From Hyphochytrium catenoides (Eukaryota > Sar > Hyphochytriomycetes > Hyphochytriales > Hyphochytriaceae), in contig FLMG01000988.1 of the NCBI GenBank assembly GCA_900088475.1, forward strand, positions 152,808-216,807: a stretch of 64,000 nucleotides of DNA. Reading direction: 5' to 3'. Each line of letters begins with the position of its first letter. The stretch's first letter is position 1. The position numbers and the translations under genes are program-made. Of this stretch, positions 21,960 to 33,089 are shown piece after piece. The notes beneath the pieces were generated by a model. The model saw nothing but the letters and a program-made list of their open reading frames with translations. It was not told where the DNA came from and did not search any database.

Positions 21960-22309
21960 TAAATTTAGCAGAGAGGCTCTTACAAAGCTGAAGAGTGCGC
22001 AATTGTTCGCAAACTCTTGCAGAGTGTAAACCAAGCAAGTCAAGGAAAGCAGAAGAGAGAGAGAGAGAGGGACAGGTCTTTGGTGGCGCCCAAGCCCAGT
22101 CTGAGGATAAGTTCTCTACGGTGGTATGATGCCAATAATGATGACTGGATTAAATATAGGGCTTAGGGAGACAATATAGGGCTTAGGACGAGAATGACCG
22201 CCTGGTGATGCTTGCCAGGAAGTGAACTACTAGGGTACAATGGACCTACTGGCACTCTCTGCTGGTGAGGCAGAGGCTGTAAAGAGGCAAGAAATAGTCG
22301 TGCTGGAGA
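21960..22309. other. Short convergent 3' spacer
   Basis: This is 350 bases between two genes that converge, so it should hold both 3' UTRs. A short GA run occurs near 22051-22072 and the phrase ATATAGGGCTTAGG occurs twice at about 22154-22184. Nothing else is seen. Confidence 0.4.
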
Positions 22310-23917
22310 CTATACTGTGACAGTTTCCTCCTCTGCTGTTGGTCGCTCGTCCACTGCCTGCTCCTCCTTTTCTGGCCTAGAGCCACTAATGACAATGGTG
22401 CCAGCGTTTCTCTCTCCAGCAGCATCTGCTGTCAACTGGGGCAGCGCGCTCTTCTTGACCACACCGCCCGCACTTGAGCGTCGCTGTAACGAAGAATACC
22501 AGTGGTTCTTGATATCATTGTCGCTGCGACCTGGAAGAAGCTTGGCAATCTCGGCCCAACGGTTCCAAAGCTTCTTCTGCGCTTCGATAAGAATTCTTTC
22601 TTCTTCCTCTGACCAAGGACCGCGCTTCAGATTTGGGTCTAAGTGATTCATATACCGTTCTCGGCACTGCTTGCCAATCCGCCCAGGCAGCGCCAAGGCT
22701 ATTTTGGACCATTTCTTCCCGATTTCCTGTACCTTTTGCACTAGAATCTTGTCCTCTTCGGGTGTCCACGAACCCTTGCCCTTCACGACCGCTGGGTTTA
22801 AAACGTGCTGCCAATGTTGGAGACATTGAAGGTCTGAGCGGCCCTGAAAATGCTGAGATATTTGCAGCCACTTTCGCGGCCCGTACTTTTCTACCAGCTC
22901 TTTTAGCTTCTCTCCTTCCTCTTTCGTCCATCGACGAGGGGGTCCGGTGTTAGCCCCGGCCTTCTGCCGCTTGGATGGTGGCTGAGAGCCAGAATTCGGC
23001 TTATCTAATTGCCGCTTAGGTCCTGCTACCAGGAAGTGGTTCCTCCTGGTAAGAGAATACCAGTGGTTCTTTACACTGTTGACACTGCGGCCTGGTAAGA
23101 GCTTTGCAATTTCTGCCCATTTGTTACCCAATGACTCCCGCAGCTCCAAGAGCTTGACCTCCTCCTCTGCCTGCCAGTCATCCTTTCTAAGATTTGGATC
23201 TAAGTGATTCACATAGCGTTCTCGACAGCGCTTTCCAATACGCCGCGGCATGTGCTCTGCGATGGTCGACCACTTCTTACCAAACTTCTCTACCAATTCG
23301 AGGAGCTTTTCGTCCTCTTTCGGAGTCCACGCACCCTTGCCGACGTCAGGGTTGAGAACGTGCTTCCAGTGCTGGAGACACTGGACCGACGTCCGCCCAC
23401 CTAACTCCTCTGCTATGACCTTCCAGTTCCTCTCCTTGTGCTTCTTGACAAGTTCACGAAGACGGCGATCTTCGTCTGCCGTCCAGTTGCTCCACTGCTT
23501 GCCTGAACGCATGGCACGGGTCATCTTCAGGGTTGCAGTCTCCTCATCGTCAGTCTCCTCGACGTCCTTGTCCTCCGTGCTCTTTCCACCTTCTTCCTGT
23601 GCATCATCTTCCCTGGCAGCCTCAAGTTGAGCTTCGGTATTCTCCTCATTCAAATTTTCCTTGGACTCTTCTGTTGGCTTATAAGGCACTAGTTTATCGC
23701 TAATTTCCGCCTCTGGGGGCGGAGTCCTAGCCTCTTCGTCCGCATTGTCGTTCTCCTTTGGTGGCTCCCCAGCCGTCTCCTCCCTGTCCGGGTCCGCTTC
23801 CACGGCTCGGCGAGGAGATCCTCTCCGCTGCTCACGTGAGGGCGACTTTGGTACATCCCGCTCTTGAGACTTTTCTCCAGCCTGCCTCTCGGCCAATCTC
23901 TTTGACCTCGTCGTCAT
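22310..23917 (-). CDS. Double 3R-MYB protein (six MYB repeats)
   Basis: This is an uninterrupted 535-codon exon. Residues 1-140 are acidic and charged. Residues 142-291 form one R1R2R3 MYB domain and residues 329-479 form a second. Both R1 repeats end CLQHWxxVLNP (residues 180-190 and 365-375). Both R2 repeats carry RIGKxCRERYxNHLDPNL (226-243 and 413-430). Both R3 repeats carry KWAEIAKLLPGRS or RWAEIAKLLPGRS and KNHWYS. Each repeat keeps its spaced Trp, with small replacements. A linker of about 38 residues (PSKRQKAG) looks like a nuclear localisation signal. 3R-MYBs are nuclear DNA-binding regulators of cell-cycle genes in animals and plants. Duplication of the entire three-repeat block in one protein is unusual. 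No activation domain is recognisable. The lack of introns contrasts with neighbours. Confidence 0.93.
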   Translation of the reverse strand: MTTRSKRLAERQAGEKSQERDVPKSPSREQRRGSPRRAVEADPDREETAGEPPKENDNADEEARTPPPEAEISDKLVPYKPTEESKENLNEENTEAQLEAAREDDAQEEGGKSTEDKDVEETDDEETATLKMTRAMRSGKQWSNWTADEDRRLRELVKKHKERNWKVIAEELGGRTSVQCLQHWKHVLNPDVGKGAWTPKEDEKLLELVEKFGKKWSTIAEHMPRRIGKRCRERYVNHLDPNLRKDDWQAEEEVKLLELRESLGNKWAEIAKLLPGRSVNSVKNHWYSLTRRNHFLVAGPKRQLDKPNSGSQPPSKRQKAGANTGPPRRWTKEEGEKLKELVEKYGPRKWLQISQHFQGRSDLQCLQHWQHVLNPAVVKGKGSWTPEEDKILVQKVQEIGKKWSKIALALPGRIGKQCRERYMNHLDPNLKRGPWSEEEERILIEAQKKLWNRWAEIAKLLPGRSDNDIKNHWYSSLQRRSSAGGVVKKSALPQLTADAAGERNAGTIVISGSRPEKEEQAVDERPTAEEETVTV

Positions 23918-25650
23918 CTGGTTCGTACGTAGAGACTTACTTTGGGTTATGACCCTTCGGTTATGGCCACGTGCTCAATGCCGTGCAGCGCTATGTGCCC
24001 CTGAAGAAGAGAGCCTTGAGCGCTTGCCCACAGAGATCTGAGCCTTCGTCTTCCCGTTGACGGTTCAAATTGGAGTCTGGCACCTGCAATTTGAAGCTTG
24101 GTGGTGCATTCAAACAGCGATCACCCTCGGCGCTAACATTATCAAGGGCAAAGAATCCACGAAGATTGAAAAAGTGTTTGCCAGAGGCTGCATTTTGAAG
24201 TGGAGCCACAGCTTGTAAAGGGGGAAAGCTAATCGGGGTGAGGAACCCCCGCCTGCTAGAGGTAGAGAGAACGACGCCTCACCCGCTTGGGGAGTAGTAG
24301 TAAATATACGTAAGAGCTTTATAGCGGTAAGAGAGCACAATAATAGGCATCAAGTTAGCGAGTAACGCCGAGGTTCGGGAGGCGTTGGAGCCGGCACCAA
24401 ACACGTTAGAATAGCCGTAGACCTGGTCATAGTAATAAGCCCCAGGGAAAGCAGTAATAATATATGTAAAGAAGCCCTTTATGGCATAACACTATTGAAA
24501 AATAAAGTAGACTGCCATCCCGGACATGGCAATACGGGGAAGGTCCGCGTACGTTAAGCGAGAGGGCTAACGGGCAGCCGAGACTCACCTCCGTGAAAGC
24601 GCTACTGAAGGGTGCATTTTGTAATCACTTTCCTCTTCTTTCACACCAGCTTTAACTCTTAGGCATAGAAGAGGCTTTGCGGACTACACGGTCAAGTCCA
24701 GAGAATTCTTAGGGGCTACGATTTAGAGGAGGGCAATATCTTACTACTTCTCGATAGCTATAGGTATCCACGAAGTAACAAATAATACGCCTCAGGGAGT
24801 ATATTAGCCGTATCAGACGTTAACGGCCCTTACCAGCCAGTCGTTAGCAGACCGCTAGAGACTCTGGATACTACTACTGTACAAGTTACAGCCTCCTCGA
24901 ACAACAACAACGCACACGAGAACCTCCCTTTCTCTTTCTGGCTCTCTCTTCCGGCTCTTTCAAGGATGATGGCGGTGGATCATGATGATCATGGCACTAC
25001 TATTATCAAGGCGACGGCTGTCGTCCCTGGGCGCAATCCTTTGGCTGGGCCACGGAGACAGTTCATCCGGCGATAAAGGAATGGGCTACTTAGGGCTATT
25101 TCTGACAGGGGTGCCAGTGTGGGACTTCCTCTGTCTTCTGTCACTGCCACGGGTTATGGAAGACAGATCTCGTTCGGTTTCTTCTTCTGCGATGTTGTTG
25201 CCTTGGGGAGATGATGGTCTCTCCTTGACTGCCCCAGCCACCTGCTCATATGGTGGCTGCGGTTCGGGTTCAGCTTCCAGGAGCTGTTGCCGCAGGGCTT
25301 CTGTCGTACTACTTGCGCTTCAGGAGCTTTATTAGAACTGTCATTGTTTGTTGTCTTCTACTACTGCTTTTGGCTATCGTCATTTGGATACTATTTTTGT
25401 AGAAGTGATGACGCAGCAGCAACAGAAGATAGTAAATGTACATGAGAGTCAGGACCATGAACGGAGAAGAAGAGGCTATGGTACCGCAGCAGGGAAGAAC
25501 TGTGGGGTTCGGATCACAACAACGGAAGCTGTTTCTTTAGTGTCACAGTTGCAAAGTTGTTGTCATCATGTAGGCGAGAAAGAAGAAGAAAGTAAAAGGA
25601 AGCGGTCTCTTCATCAATTGCAAGCATTGATTATCAGTTACAAGTGGCTA
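23918..25650. other. Region without a supported gene
   Basis: Upstream of the MYB gene and downstream of the Cys-rich gene I see only short frames with no splice partners or family match. The interval 24985-25640 reads partly open on the + strand with poly-Gln/Ser-like content and may be transcribed, but no exon chain supports it. Confidence 0.35.
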
Positions 25651-26430
25651 CTACGTAGCGACGAAGATGCTAAAGAGCGACAGGGTCATGGTTCCGCACA
25701 GCAAAAGGGAAGAAGGAAGTCCTCCAACCGTCGTGCCCAATAGTTTGCTGCTCGGGGCCGCTTCCGAAGGCACCGGATTGCCACACCCTGCTGTAGCATT
25801 TCTCTCGAGACCCTTGAGCTGCGCTGCCAGCCCATTCAGCGTCACATCCTGTGCATTGATCGCTTGGTTCAAGGATTGCGCCATGTCAATCGTTTTCTTC
25901 AGACAAGGATCACAAGCTATTTTCTGCAGAGCTTCTTGAGTTGCGGCAGAAGAGGCGGAGGAAGAGTTTGCGATCTGCAAAGCCGTGACAAGGCAGTTCT
26001 GATTGTTGACCGTCATTTGGCACAACACATTCTGGACAGAGGTAGCGCTCATGGCTGGACACTTTTGGGGGATATCGGAAGCCTCGATCGTGGTCTTACA
26101 AGCCGAGCTGCAAATGGCGGCAAAAGAGGCTGAGAGAGATTGGTCGCTTCCAGAAGGTGGGGGACAGAGGGAAGCAATAGAGGAAAATGCGCCTGAACAG
26201 CCACTTTCTGTTCCTTGTTGGGCGCCTCCACCAGTCGCATTAGCTGCCACGAGCCAGAAGGAGCTTCTGCTTCCTTGACCACCCAAAGTGACCTCATTAG
26301 GCAGTGACGAGAGAATAATGCAGCTCATAAGCAAAATGCCAATCCGCCAAGAGTCGCTTGCTATGTTTCGCACCCCGCGCTCACGAGCGACTCTGCTTGG
26401 AGAAGATGATAGCCTCCTCATCGTCATCAT
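25651..26430 (-). CDS. Cys-rich secreted protein, probable GPI anchor
   Basis: This is a single exon of 259 residues. An N-terminal basic segment is followed by a hydrophobic signal/anchor stretch (IGILLMSCIILSSL). The mature part holds ten cysteines in pairs or short spacings (GC..LC..IC-x2-AC..KC..LC..NC..AC-x2-C..GC) and three N-glycosylation sequons (NAT, NSS, NAT). The C-terminus is a hydrophobic tail after a Ser/Gly-rich stretch (SSLLLCGTMTLSLFSIFVAT), the layout of a GPI-attachment signal. An extracellular, disulfide-bonded surface protein is therefore likely. I do not recognise the family. The second in-frame ATG pair (MMTM) makes the exact start uncertain by a few residues; a later start closer to the hydrophobic stretch would give a more classical signal peptide. 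Confidence 0.6.
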   Translation of the reverse strand: MMTMRRLSSSPSRVARERGVRNIASDSWRIGILLMSCIILSSLPNEVTLGGQGSRSSFWLVAANATGGGAQQGTESGCSGAFSSIASLCPPPSGSDQSLSASFAAICSSACKTTIEASDIPQKCPAMSATSVQNVLCQMTVNNQNCLVTALQIANSSSASSAATQEALQKIACDPCLKKTIDMAQSLNQAINAQDVTLNGLAAQLKGLERNATAGCGNPVPSEAAPSSKLLGTTVGGLPSSLLLCGTMTLSLFSIFVAT

Positions 26431-29055
26431 TCAATCTCGCTACTCTCTTGTTGTTGAAGCCTGCAAAAAGTCGAGCAAGAGCGATGTGGTGAGCGCGGTG
26501 GTAGTTAAAATCCTGCTCATTCTTGCCTATCTTGGAGAGTGCTTCTTAGGTCGAGCTAGGCTCGTCGCCGACGGGCAGGAGCGAGGGCCAGTAAGGAGTA
26601 TATAAGGGCAAAAACGAGAGCTTCGTTGCTACTACCAGTACCTTTTTTCCAGGTATATCAATGAGGAGAGAAGACGAAGTTCATATGAGACCTAGTACTC
26701 TGCTAGGTTCTGAGGTAGGACAAACCTTCTGGAAAGAGATCTTGATGAGGTGATTAGGAGGCCTTCCTCCCAGAGCCCCGCGACAAATAAAGCCGCCCTC
26801 GTCGCTTGTGCTGCTTGTGGCGGCGCAGCAGTTTCTTTAGTATCTATCGTCTGCGTGCCAACTGGAAGAACAAGAAGTGTCTGTGCCTGAGGGTGGTCAA
26901 GCAGCTTTGCTTCCGTTTCCACGGCTGCTCCTTCTTTCTGCCTCCCTCTTCCTTCCTTTCCTTTCCTCACAATGACCAGGGCACATCCAACACCGAAGGG
27001 CATTTAGCATATTGATGGCGGGATTCCTGAATATCACCACAAAAATGGGGAGAATATTTCTCATCTACACACGTTGGGTATTGTAGGAGGAGGGACGGAG
27101 GAGGGGGACAGCTGCTGCGTTATTGATTGGGCTTTCTTATACTGATCGGGCCACCAACACCAGCAGCAGCAGCAGCAGTGGCACCAGCAGGCAGTAGCAG
27201 CAACAGCAGTAGCAGCAGCAGCAGTAGCAGCAACAGCAACAGCAGTAGCAGCAACAGCAGTACCAGCAGCGGCAGCAACAGCAGTAGCAGCAGTAGCAGT
27301 AGCAGCAACAGCAGTACCAGCAGCAACAACAGCAGTAGCAGTAGCAGCAACAGCAGTACCAGCAGCAGCAACAGCAGTAGCAGCAGTAGCAGTAGCAGCA
27401 ACAGCAGTACCAGCAGCAGCAACAGCAGTAGCAGCAGTAGTAGCAGGCCAGCAGCACTGCAGCAGCAACAGCAGTAGTAGCAGCAACAGACAAGCATCAG
27501 CAGGCATTAGCAGCAGCAGCACGCCAGCAGCAGCACGCCAGCAGCAGCACGCCAGCAGCAGCAGCAGCACGCCAGTAGCAGCAGCACCAGTAGCACCAGG
27601 TCAGCAACAGCACTACTAGCAGCAGGCCAGCAGCAACAGCAGCAGTAGCAGCAGCAGGCCAGCAGCAGCAACAGCACTACTAGCAGCAGGCCAGCAGCAA
27701 GCCAGCAGCAGCAGTAGCAACAGGTCAGCAGCGGCACCAGCAGCAGTAGCAGAGCAACAGCAGCAAGCAGCAGTAGTAGTTCATCATCAAAAGCCGATCA
27801 CACTTGCCACCACCATCATCGCTGCTGGCAGGTGCTTGCGGATGATACTCGACTCAGGCAGAAGATGCTGCGGCGGCAAGCCACTAGTAGGTCGCTGCTG
27901 TGCGTGCCAGCAGCAACAAAGGGCATGATATCCCGAGGAGGAAAGCCGACGGACGGGTAGGAGCCGAGCAGCAGGAGCATTGCTGGAGGAAGATGAAGAG
28001 CTGCATGAAGGAGAAGGAAGAGGAATGCAGCAGTGCGGAAGACGCATGTATCATAGGAGCAGTATGCAGAGCAGGATGAGAAGAGGGAAATGATGGTTGG
28101 GGATTCACTTTATCCTCCCCTCCCGTCAGGCACCACCGGTACCGCAGCAACATTACCACCCCACCGGTCATATCCAATCAGTCTGCGTCAACCTCCTCTC
28201 TATTGCTGCAGCTTCTGGCATGACGGAGATTCGGCAGACCCAGCGGCGAGTATCTACTCTGTGGCTGAGCTGCTTCTTCGCCATTGTCACACCCTCCTAT
28301 GGTACGAGCAGCAGCACAGGGTACTACTAGGGAGGCGAAGGTGGATAAATAAGATAAGAAGCATTGTTTGGGAGCATCAACGATCTGATGGTGTTACCTA
28401 CTAGTAGTAAGCCGGCCTCGTCGCTGGTCGTGGATCATCATAACCCATCGTTCCCTGGAAAAAATGCCATCTGGACTCTCTTACCATTCACCTGGGCCTG
28501 CCTGCTGCTGGGACCAAGTCATCGGAGCTCCATATCGTGAAGCGAAGCACATGAGGCCGATTAGAAGACGACAGAGAGCCAGAGGTGTCTGTCTTTACTC
28601 AACAGCCTCCAGGACCTGAAGAACCTTAGCAGGCGGGATCTGCCCGAGTCAATCTACTCGTTGTTAGGATCAAAGTGGCGATCAGCAGCCTACTCACAAG
28701 ATGGTCTTTCGCTATAACACTAGGCCCGGTCTCCAAAGGGACACTTGGTTGCGTCTTCCCAATAGACTACTCTCTCAATGGTCGATATGAACCGCCGACT
28801 AACCATAGAACAACAAAATGAGGTTATCTCCATAAGCTGGTTTCCCTTCTTCTAAGTTACTTAGGGCAATGAAGAGTACAGATCTATCTACAGCGCATAA
28901 AGTAAAAGAGAACTAGAGAAGAGCAAGCACACTGCCAGAAAAAATAAATGAATAGAAAGAACAGACAGCTACATACACAGCAGGCCGTGTGCCTCTCCAT
29001 AACGAGAAGAAAAGTATGTACAACGCCGTCTTCTCTCAGATCTTCTAAAAGCACT
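26431..29055. other. Region without a supported gene, includes CAG array
   Basis: Besides the CAG/CAR array (separate entry) this 2.6-kb interval has only short frames. Frames inside the array are repeat artefacts. From 28090 to 29055 there is nothing I can assign. Confidence 0.4.
27160..27780. repeat. Compound CAG/CAR trinucleotide array
   Basis: About 620 bp are built almost wholly of CAG, CAA, TAG and CCAG-containing triplets. Within it, CAGTACCAGCAGC recurs at about 27259, 27312, 27354 and 27405, showing a higher-order unit of roughly 42-54 bp. A second block near 27510-27580 repeats CAGCAGCAGCACGC. Frequent TAG triplets rule out one long poly-Gln frame on the + strand; the - strand frame is a Leu/Ala/Cys-only artefact. 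Confidence 0.9.
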
Positions 29056-32000
29056 CTAAAACTTGGATTTCTTAAGCGCAGGACCACCGGCGCTAGGCTC
29101 TATCTTTGGCCGCTTGAGGTCAGCAATGAAGGACACAGGCAGCTGTGACTGGATCGAGTGCCTGAACGCTTCCGCATCTACTGCCGTCATGGTCCCGCTC
29201 TCCACCAGAGAGCGAATGTCATCAATGGAGGAGACTCTAGACATCTTGCTCATGTCCATGGCCGTGCGAGGGCCCATCCCCACACCTGCAGCTTCCTTAA
29301 CTCTAAGACTCAATGGTGGCCCTGCGAGGCCTGTGCTGTTCACAGTGTTAGCCCCTAGAGATGTAGAAGAGGGAAGGATGTCGCTAATGGAGGGTACCCG
29401 GGGGATACCTCCTGGACCTGACGAACTTCTTGCTTCTCCCATCCCCGCGGAGGTTCCTGGCTTCAGCAAATCGGAGAAGGACCGGACATTGGGAATCCCA
29501 ATGTCATTGTTTCCGTATGACGTGAGGTCACTCATAGAAGGGATCTTCAGAAAGTCGCTAATGGATGGGACAGAAGTCAACTCTGACTGGTTGCCAGAAC
29601 GAGCAAAATCAGAGAGAGATGCCACCCGCGATAGAGAAGAGAAATCTGCTAGCGAGTGGGTCTTGCTGAGCTCTGTAATGGAAGGTATGCGAGGCATGCC
29701 ACCATCTGAAGCTGTGAGATCCGATATAGAAGGCACCCGTCGGACAGAAGAGCCACTGTGACTACCACTGGAAGCCTCTGAAGCTTGAGAGGTGAGCTCA
29801 GACAATGAGGGAATCCGAGGAATTCTTCCTCCTCTACTGAGCCCACTCAGCCCCTGGCCGCCGGAACCTTCCTCACCAGTCAGCTCTGACAGAGAAGGAA
29901 TTCTAGGTATTCGTCGTTCTGGCATCTGGGACTTTTGACCCTGGAAGTTCGGGTCCTCCGTCAGGTCTGAAATCGACGGGACGCGGGACATTTTCTGTGG
30001 CATGGTGGAGGAGGAAGAGAGACCTGATGACTGCATGCCAGCAGAGCCTCCAAAAGATGAGCCATTGTGCTGCCCAGCCGCTTGTTGCCGTTGATTTTCG
30101 TCCTGCATAATCTTCAAAAATGCCTCCACAGAAGCTGTTCGGTTGATGCTGCCAGATGCCGCCTGACCTGACCCATAATCCGGGTAAGACACATTGTTCA
30201 CTAAAGACTTTGAGAGGCCCAGGAGGCTCTCCACCCTCGACATCGTGGCTGCATCTCGTTGCTCAGAGGGCAAAGTATTCTCCTGATTCCCTCGCGGAGC
30301 CATTGGCAAACCATATTGGAGACTGTGAAGGCCTTGTCCCACTAGCCGCGGTCCACACGTCTGAAGCGGTTGAGAAACAACGTTTGCTCCCCCAGGCCCT
30401 AGGGTGGCTTGCGCCGCACCGTTTACCCATTTCATCTGCTGCGGAGCAACTTGACTCGGCTGCTGGTGAACGGGAGGCATTCCATATGGATATCCTTTTG
30501 GCCCAGCTACAATGGATGCCTGAGGATTTGACTGAACCCGGGAAGTCGGCGGCGGGACATTTACGTTCTGTTGCTGTTGGGTGAGCAGTGCCGCAGCTGG
30601 ATCGTAAAGAAAAATGAGCAGACGAAAACGGAGAATGTCAAATGCCAATTTCTGCCTTCGGGACAGTAGCAACAAAGGGGAATCAGTGACGATGGAACAC
30701 AATCGGCATTCAACCCGCGCAAAACAAGGATCACGAGGGTTACCACCCAAAACATCCAGCCGAGGCAGTGGGAGGGTGCTTGCCATTAAAAATAGGAGGA
30801 GGAGGCTATCCAGGGAAGGCCCTGCCCAGCGGCAAATGACATAGTCATACAAAGTCCAATAGGGAGACCGCTTAAAAGCACCAACCTTGTTGCAAGCTCA
30901 GTGCAGGTGGATCCGGAGGCTTTTGAGTTCCATCCTTCCGCTTCTTTTTCCTCTTCTTGCTCGGTTGCGAAACTCTGTTAAGGAACAGGTGCTCCAGCTC
31001 TGCAAGCTCCCTCCTACTCCTTTCCAAGTTCGCTTGGATCTCTTTGCTATCTAGCTGCCTTCGCCTAAATACTTGCTGCTCCATCGTATGACGAGGTCCG
31101 GGTTAGTAAGTTGCAGCCTTCAATCTATAGACGTACAAGACAGAGCGTCGGAAGGAGACGTTGTGGAAGCAACATGATACAGCTATTTGGGCGACTGACA
31201 AGATGACCATCTGACTGAGGAGCCATCGATAGAGGGGAACAAAACTCTGCACTTACTTTGCCAATGCACTGTGCACCAACATACTTCTTCGATATCCTCA
31301 TGGGATCGCAGTTGAGAAGCTTGGAGAGGAAGGTCCTTAGAGTGGTGCCCTCAGATAGCGGGAGTAGGCCCAGCTTGAACTCTTGGATAACTCTATTCGC
31401 ATAAGCTGTGTAACCATGAGAGAGTTGCGAACGAGCAAACGCATGGAGGCAGATGTCACAAGCGTCAGACGCGGCGGCATTATGTTGATTGGAAGGAGCA
31501 AGACGAATGGGTGGCGCATTTAAGAGACTGCAGCCTCCATATCCCCTTAATCAGTAGGATGAGAACTCTTAAGAGAGTTTGCCAGGAGCCCAGGCGACAA
31601 GTAACATTTCGATGTTAGAAACATTGCTAGGTGGACTGTCTGACAAAGGCATTGGGAACTTGCTGAAAATATTACCTTCTTCTTCTGGGGTCCACTTCCC
31701 CCTGCGTAGACCTACAGCTTTTTCCTGCGCCGCTTTCAGCGAGTCTTCAGAGGCAGGCTGCAGGGCGGTGGGAAGCTCTTTGACGCTGGACACACCATAT
31801 GACTGCAGATAGGGCGTGACCAATGCATGGTTGGCCTATGTCAAGAGAGAGTGAGTTTAGCTCAGTCAGGTCGGAGAGAACAGACCCAAGGGAGATATAG
31901 ATGAAAGGCGAAGACGTAAGACGAAGGACAGAGACGACCAGGGTGACTGGTCAAACTGCTGTGTCAGCCCTCAGGCGAGCAAGAGCGAGGATGCGACTGT

Positions 32001-32386
32001 ATCATAGAAAAAAATGATGCTTTTCTCCTTCCTTCGTCTCTCTCCCTTCTCAACTTCTGATCTCCCCGTTGAGCGCTCCACGGCACCACTTACTCTAGAG
32101 CATTCTTATTCTCTCCTCTCACCGTTTGTCTACTTCTTCTCTGAACTCTACGCAGTCTTTCTCTCCCTCTACCCTCTGCACTTACGGATGCTCCATTAGA
32201 TCCAGCGGCACCCTGCATCGCCGCTGGGTTCTTGGTTGGGCTACCAGATGATGGCAGATGCTGACGCTCCTGACCCCGCTGGAACTGCATGTGAAGAGGA
32301 ATATTATTCATCCCTCCAGGAGCTATGGGACTCGGTGAAAAAGCTGAGCCCGGCTTGGCCTCTAGATGCATCATAGAGAGCCCCAA
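29056..32386 (-). CDS. SANT-like protein with R-[IV]-P-S-x-S-[DE]-L repeats
   Basis: Five exons join in phase: 32386-32186, 31835-31676, 31405-31257, 31075-30886 and 30596-29056, giving 746 residues. Residues about 112-175 form a Myb/SANT-like domain: RRGKWTPEEE, AYANRVIQEFKLGLLPL, EGTTLRTFLSKLLNC, DPMRISKKYVG, CIGKQVFRRR. I associate the GTTLRxFLxxxLxCxPMRISKK form with stramenopile proteins; this is recall, not a search. A helical segment (ANLERSRRELAELEHLFL) and a Lys/Arg cluster (SKKRKKKRKD) follow, then a Gln/Pro-rich region. Residues about 435-690 carry some eleven copies of a short motif such as MSRVPSISDLT, IPRIPSLSELT, VRRVPSISDLT, MPRIPSITELS and IPRVPSISDIL. The tail (KRPKIEPS, LKKSKF) is basic. 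It is probably a nuclear protein; the repeats look like phosphorylatable docking motifs. Exon 5 3' splice site at 30597 is fixed by phase. Confidence 0.85.
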
Positions 32387-33089
32387 GACGGACCCAGAGG
32401 ACTAAAACCTAAGAGAACGGCGTCTCAGTACGGGAACGGCATTGACTGAGGAGGCGTCAGAGGTACATAGCGGCTCCCACATGTCCATTGACGGCCACCA
32501 AAATCGAGACTTGAGCGATGAACCACAGCTGCCACCGCCAGGCCGTAGCAGAGAGAGATGAAGAACAAGCAAGGAAGCAAAATAAGGATGGTCCTTGTCC
32601 TACCTCTCTGAGGACTTAACCCGTGATAGATGCAGGAGAATCGGCTTTCTCATCCCTGGTCCTCATCTGTAGAAAGTCGTTGTAGAAAGGATGCTTGCTA
32701 GTCTCTGGAAGTTCCTCTTGCGCACGAGGTGGGCTATAACTTGACAGGGATATTGAGAAGAAACAGAGCGGGAGCTGCGCAAAGTTCTGCGTGGGGTCTC
32801 AGTGTCTTTTCTATCAAAAGAGAGACCTGCTGCGGACCAAGAGCTGGAACTGAGCTTTCTCTTCTTATGTACCAGCACACCAGCACGCACCGGACAGACA
32901 CCGCGGGGCCGCCAAGCAGAGACCAAGCCGAGACGAAGGAAAAGGAGGGAAAAGGAGAAAGGACCTCAGAGAGCCTTTCTCTTCACTCTCTCTCCGTCTC
33001 AAGTGTGTCTGTCTCTCTTGCTTGTGCTTGGTTCCATGCTCTCGAAATTCTCTGTCTTTCCTTTGGACTGTACCTCTTTGCCCTCTCGC

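Noticed and set aside
22515-22931. 138-residue - strand frame in another register
   Set aside because: Shadow of the MYB exon; lies wholly within it and has no family content.
27061-27570. Long - strand frame rich in Leu/Ala/Cys and a + strand Ser/Asn frame
   Set aside because: Pure translation of the CAG/CAR array in several frames; no start context, splice partner or other content.
29063-29761. 232-residue + strand frame
   Set aside because: Antisense shadow of the repeat-bearing exon; the - strand frame has matching domains and splice phases.
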